A DNA stretch of 64,000 nt, taken from positions 1 through 64,000 of the forward strand of contig NZ_FONY01000006.1 of assembly GCF_900113045.1 (NCBI RefSeq), written 5' to 3'. The notes under the pieces are model-generated. The model saw only the letters and a program-made list of their open reading frames with translations. It was not told where the DNA came from and ran no database searches. This stretch comes from Thermoflexibacter ruber (GTDB taxonomy: Bacteria; Bacteroidota; Bacteroidia; Cytophagales; Thermoflexibacteraceae). Made by a program: the position numbers and the translations under genes. Numbering within the stretch: position 1 is the first letter of the stretch; each line of letters starts with the position of its first letter. Positions 63,249-64,000 of this stretch are shown piece by piece.

Positions 63249-64000
63249 ATGAAAAAAAGGGAAACAAAAAACTCAAGAAGAAAATTTTTAAAGGCTTTGG
63301 GTGGAACTTCTGCCTTACTTGCTTCTGGCTCATTGGGAAACTACGGTCATGCTAAGGTAATAGAGCTTAAAGCGGAGCAGGAAACTGAAAAAAAATATAC
63401 GGCTAACGATAAAGTACGATTAGCTGTAATTGGTTTAGGTATCATTGGGCATTATGATATAGATACGGCTTTGAAAGTACAAGGTACTGAGTTAGCCGCC
63501 ATTTGCGACTTGTATGATGGAAGGATAGAGCAGGGGAAACGCAAATATGGGAAAAATGTATTTACTACGCGAGATTATCACGAAGTATTAGAGAGAAAAG
63601 ACATAGATGCTGTATTGATTTGTACGCCAGACCATTGGCATAGTCAAATAGCAATTGATGCTATGAACAAAGGCAAGCATGTGTACTGTGAAAAGCCTAT
63701 GGTGCATAAATTGGAGCAGGGATTATCGGTCATAGAGGCACAGAAAAAGACAGGAAAAGTATTGCAAGTAGGTAGCCAACGTACAAGCAGTATTGCGATG
63801 GCGGAGGCTAAAAAATTGTACGAATCAGGGACGATTGGACAGATTAACATGGTCATGGCTACTTATAACCGCCACAGTTCAGGGGGGGCATGGCAGTATT
63901 CTATTCCTCCAGATGCCTCTCCAAAAAATATTGACTTTGACCGTTTCTTGGGTAATGCCTCCAAGGTGGCATTTGACCCTATGCGATTTTTCCGTTGGAG
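63249..64000 (+). CDS. Tat-exported Gfo/Idh/MocA family oxidoreductase (5' part, runs off the window)
   Basis: ATG at 63249 opens a frame that continues past the window edge; 250 residues are visible. The N terminus has a twin-arginine signal (SRRKFLKALGGTSALLASG). The Rossmann nucleotide site is RLAVIGLGIIGHYDID, followed by VLICTPDHWHSQIAIDAM and the EKP motif (HVYCEKPMVH) that marks the Gfo/Idh/MocA family. Secreted members of this family in Bacteroidota are often linked to sugar or glycan metabolism, with NAD(P) carried by the folded protein through Tat. The substrate is unknown. It is divergent from the carbamoyltransferase gene. Confidence 0.9.
   Translation, partial: MKKRETKNSRRKFLKALGGTSALLASGSLGNYGHAKVIELKAEQETEKKYTANDKVRLAVIGLGIIGHYDIDTALKVQGTELAAICDLYDGRIEQGKRKYGKNVFTTRDYHEVLERKDIDAVLICTPDHWHSQIAIDAMNKGKHVYCEKPMVHKLEQGLSVIEAQKKTGKVLQVGSQRTSSIAMAEAKKLYESGTIGQINMVMATYNRHSSGGAWQYSIPPDASPKNIDFDRFLGNASKVAFDPMRFFRW

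Noticed and set aside
1-64000. tRNA, rRNA, integrase, transposase or prophage genes
   Set aside because: None recognised by reading either strand; absence of tRNA cannot be fully proved without a covariance search.

Overview
The window looks like a chromosome segment of a low-GC member of the Bacteroidota, most probably the order Cytophagales. Evidence: SusC/SusD outer-membrane pairs, C-terminal type IX secretion (T9SS) sorting domains on two secreted proteins, promoters of the Bacteroidota TAnnTTTG type, an arginine-pathway carbamoyltransferase of the N-succinylornithine type, a PadR-PspC unit, TIGR04325-type methyltransferase, and many PAS/GAF sensor proteins. I saw no tRNA, rRNA, CRISPR array, transposase or prophage gene.

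Layout. 1-2.3 kb: end of an unknown gene and a five-PAS sensor. 2.4-7.1 kb: MFS exporter, lone ethanolamine ammonia-lyase large subunit, SCP2 protein, YqiJ-like membrane protein, PIG-L deacetylase. 7.1-7.5 kb: wreck of a HEPN-MNT toxin-antitoxin pair. 7.6-11.2 kb: lipoprotein and PadR/PspC unit that share a 19-bp operator. 11.3-31.2 kb: mostly housekeeping and metabolism (glycosyltransferase, omega-amidase, CBS protein, DJ-1 protein, class V aminotransferase, serine dehydratase beta subunit, TrmB, GapN, PBP4, FMN reductase, TrhO, methyltransferase, TPR protein) interleaved with HAMP-GAF and PAS sensors, one of the latter broken by a single stop codon. 31.3-39.6 kb: a SusD/SusC pair divergent from an orphan SusC. 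39.7-40.3 kb: DUF433/DUF5615 toxin-antitoxin pair. 40.4-44.8 kb: the most unusual region, two tandem copies of a three-gene cassette. 44.8-54.4 kb: FabI, NAD kinase, transglutaminase-TPR protein, DUF4174 protein, a second HAMP-GAF sensor and a large hybrid histidine kinase. 54.6-64 kb: giant repeat-rich T9SS protein, GH9 endoglucanase with T9SS tail, succinylornithine carbamoyltransferase and the start of a Tat-exported Gfo/Idh/MocA oxidoreductase.

The best candidate for an undescribed system is the 40.4-44.8 kb region. Each cassette, read on the minus strand, is a short secreted PKD/Ig-like protein followed by two lipoproteins of a family I do not recognise. Each secreted-protein gene carries a long poly-C tract (13 and 14 C) immediately before its signal peptide, within a 308-bp direct repeat of about 96% identity. 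In the copy near 44.6 kb, the upstream ATG is one base out of frame at 13 C and would be in frame at 14 C, which is what a slipped-strand phase switch would look like. The other copy is at 14 C but is broken further downstream. A 12-bp-stem hairpin occurs four times in the region.

A second theme is signalling without catalytic domains: three PAS proteins end in a histidine phosphoacceptor helix pair with no ATPase domain, and two HAMP-GAF proteins end in coiled coil. The only complete kinase in the window is the hybrid kinase at 50.6-54.4 kb.
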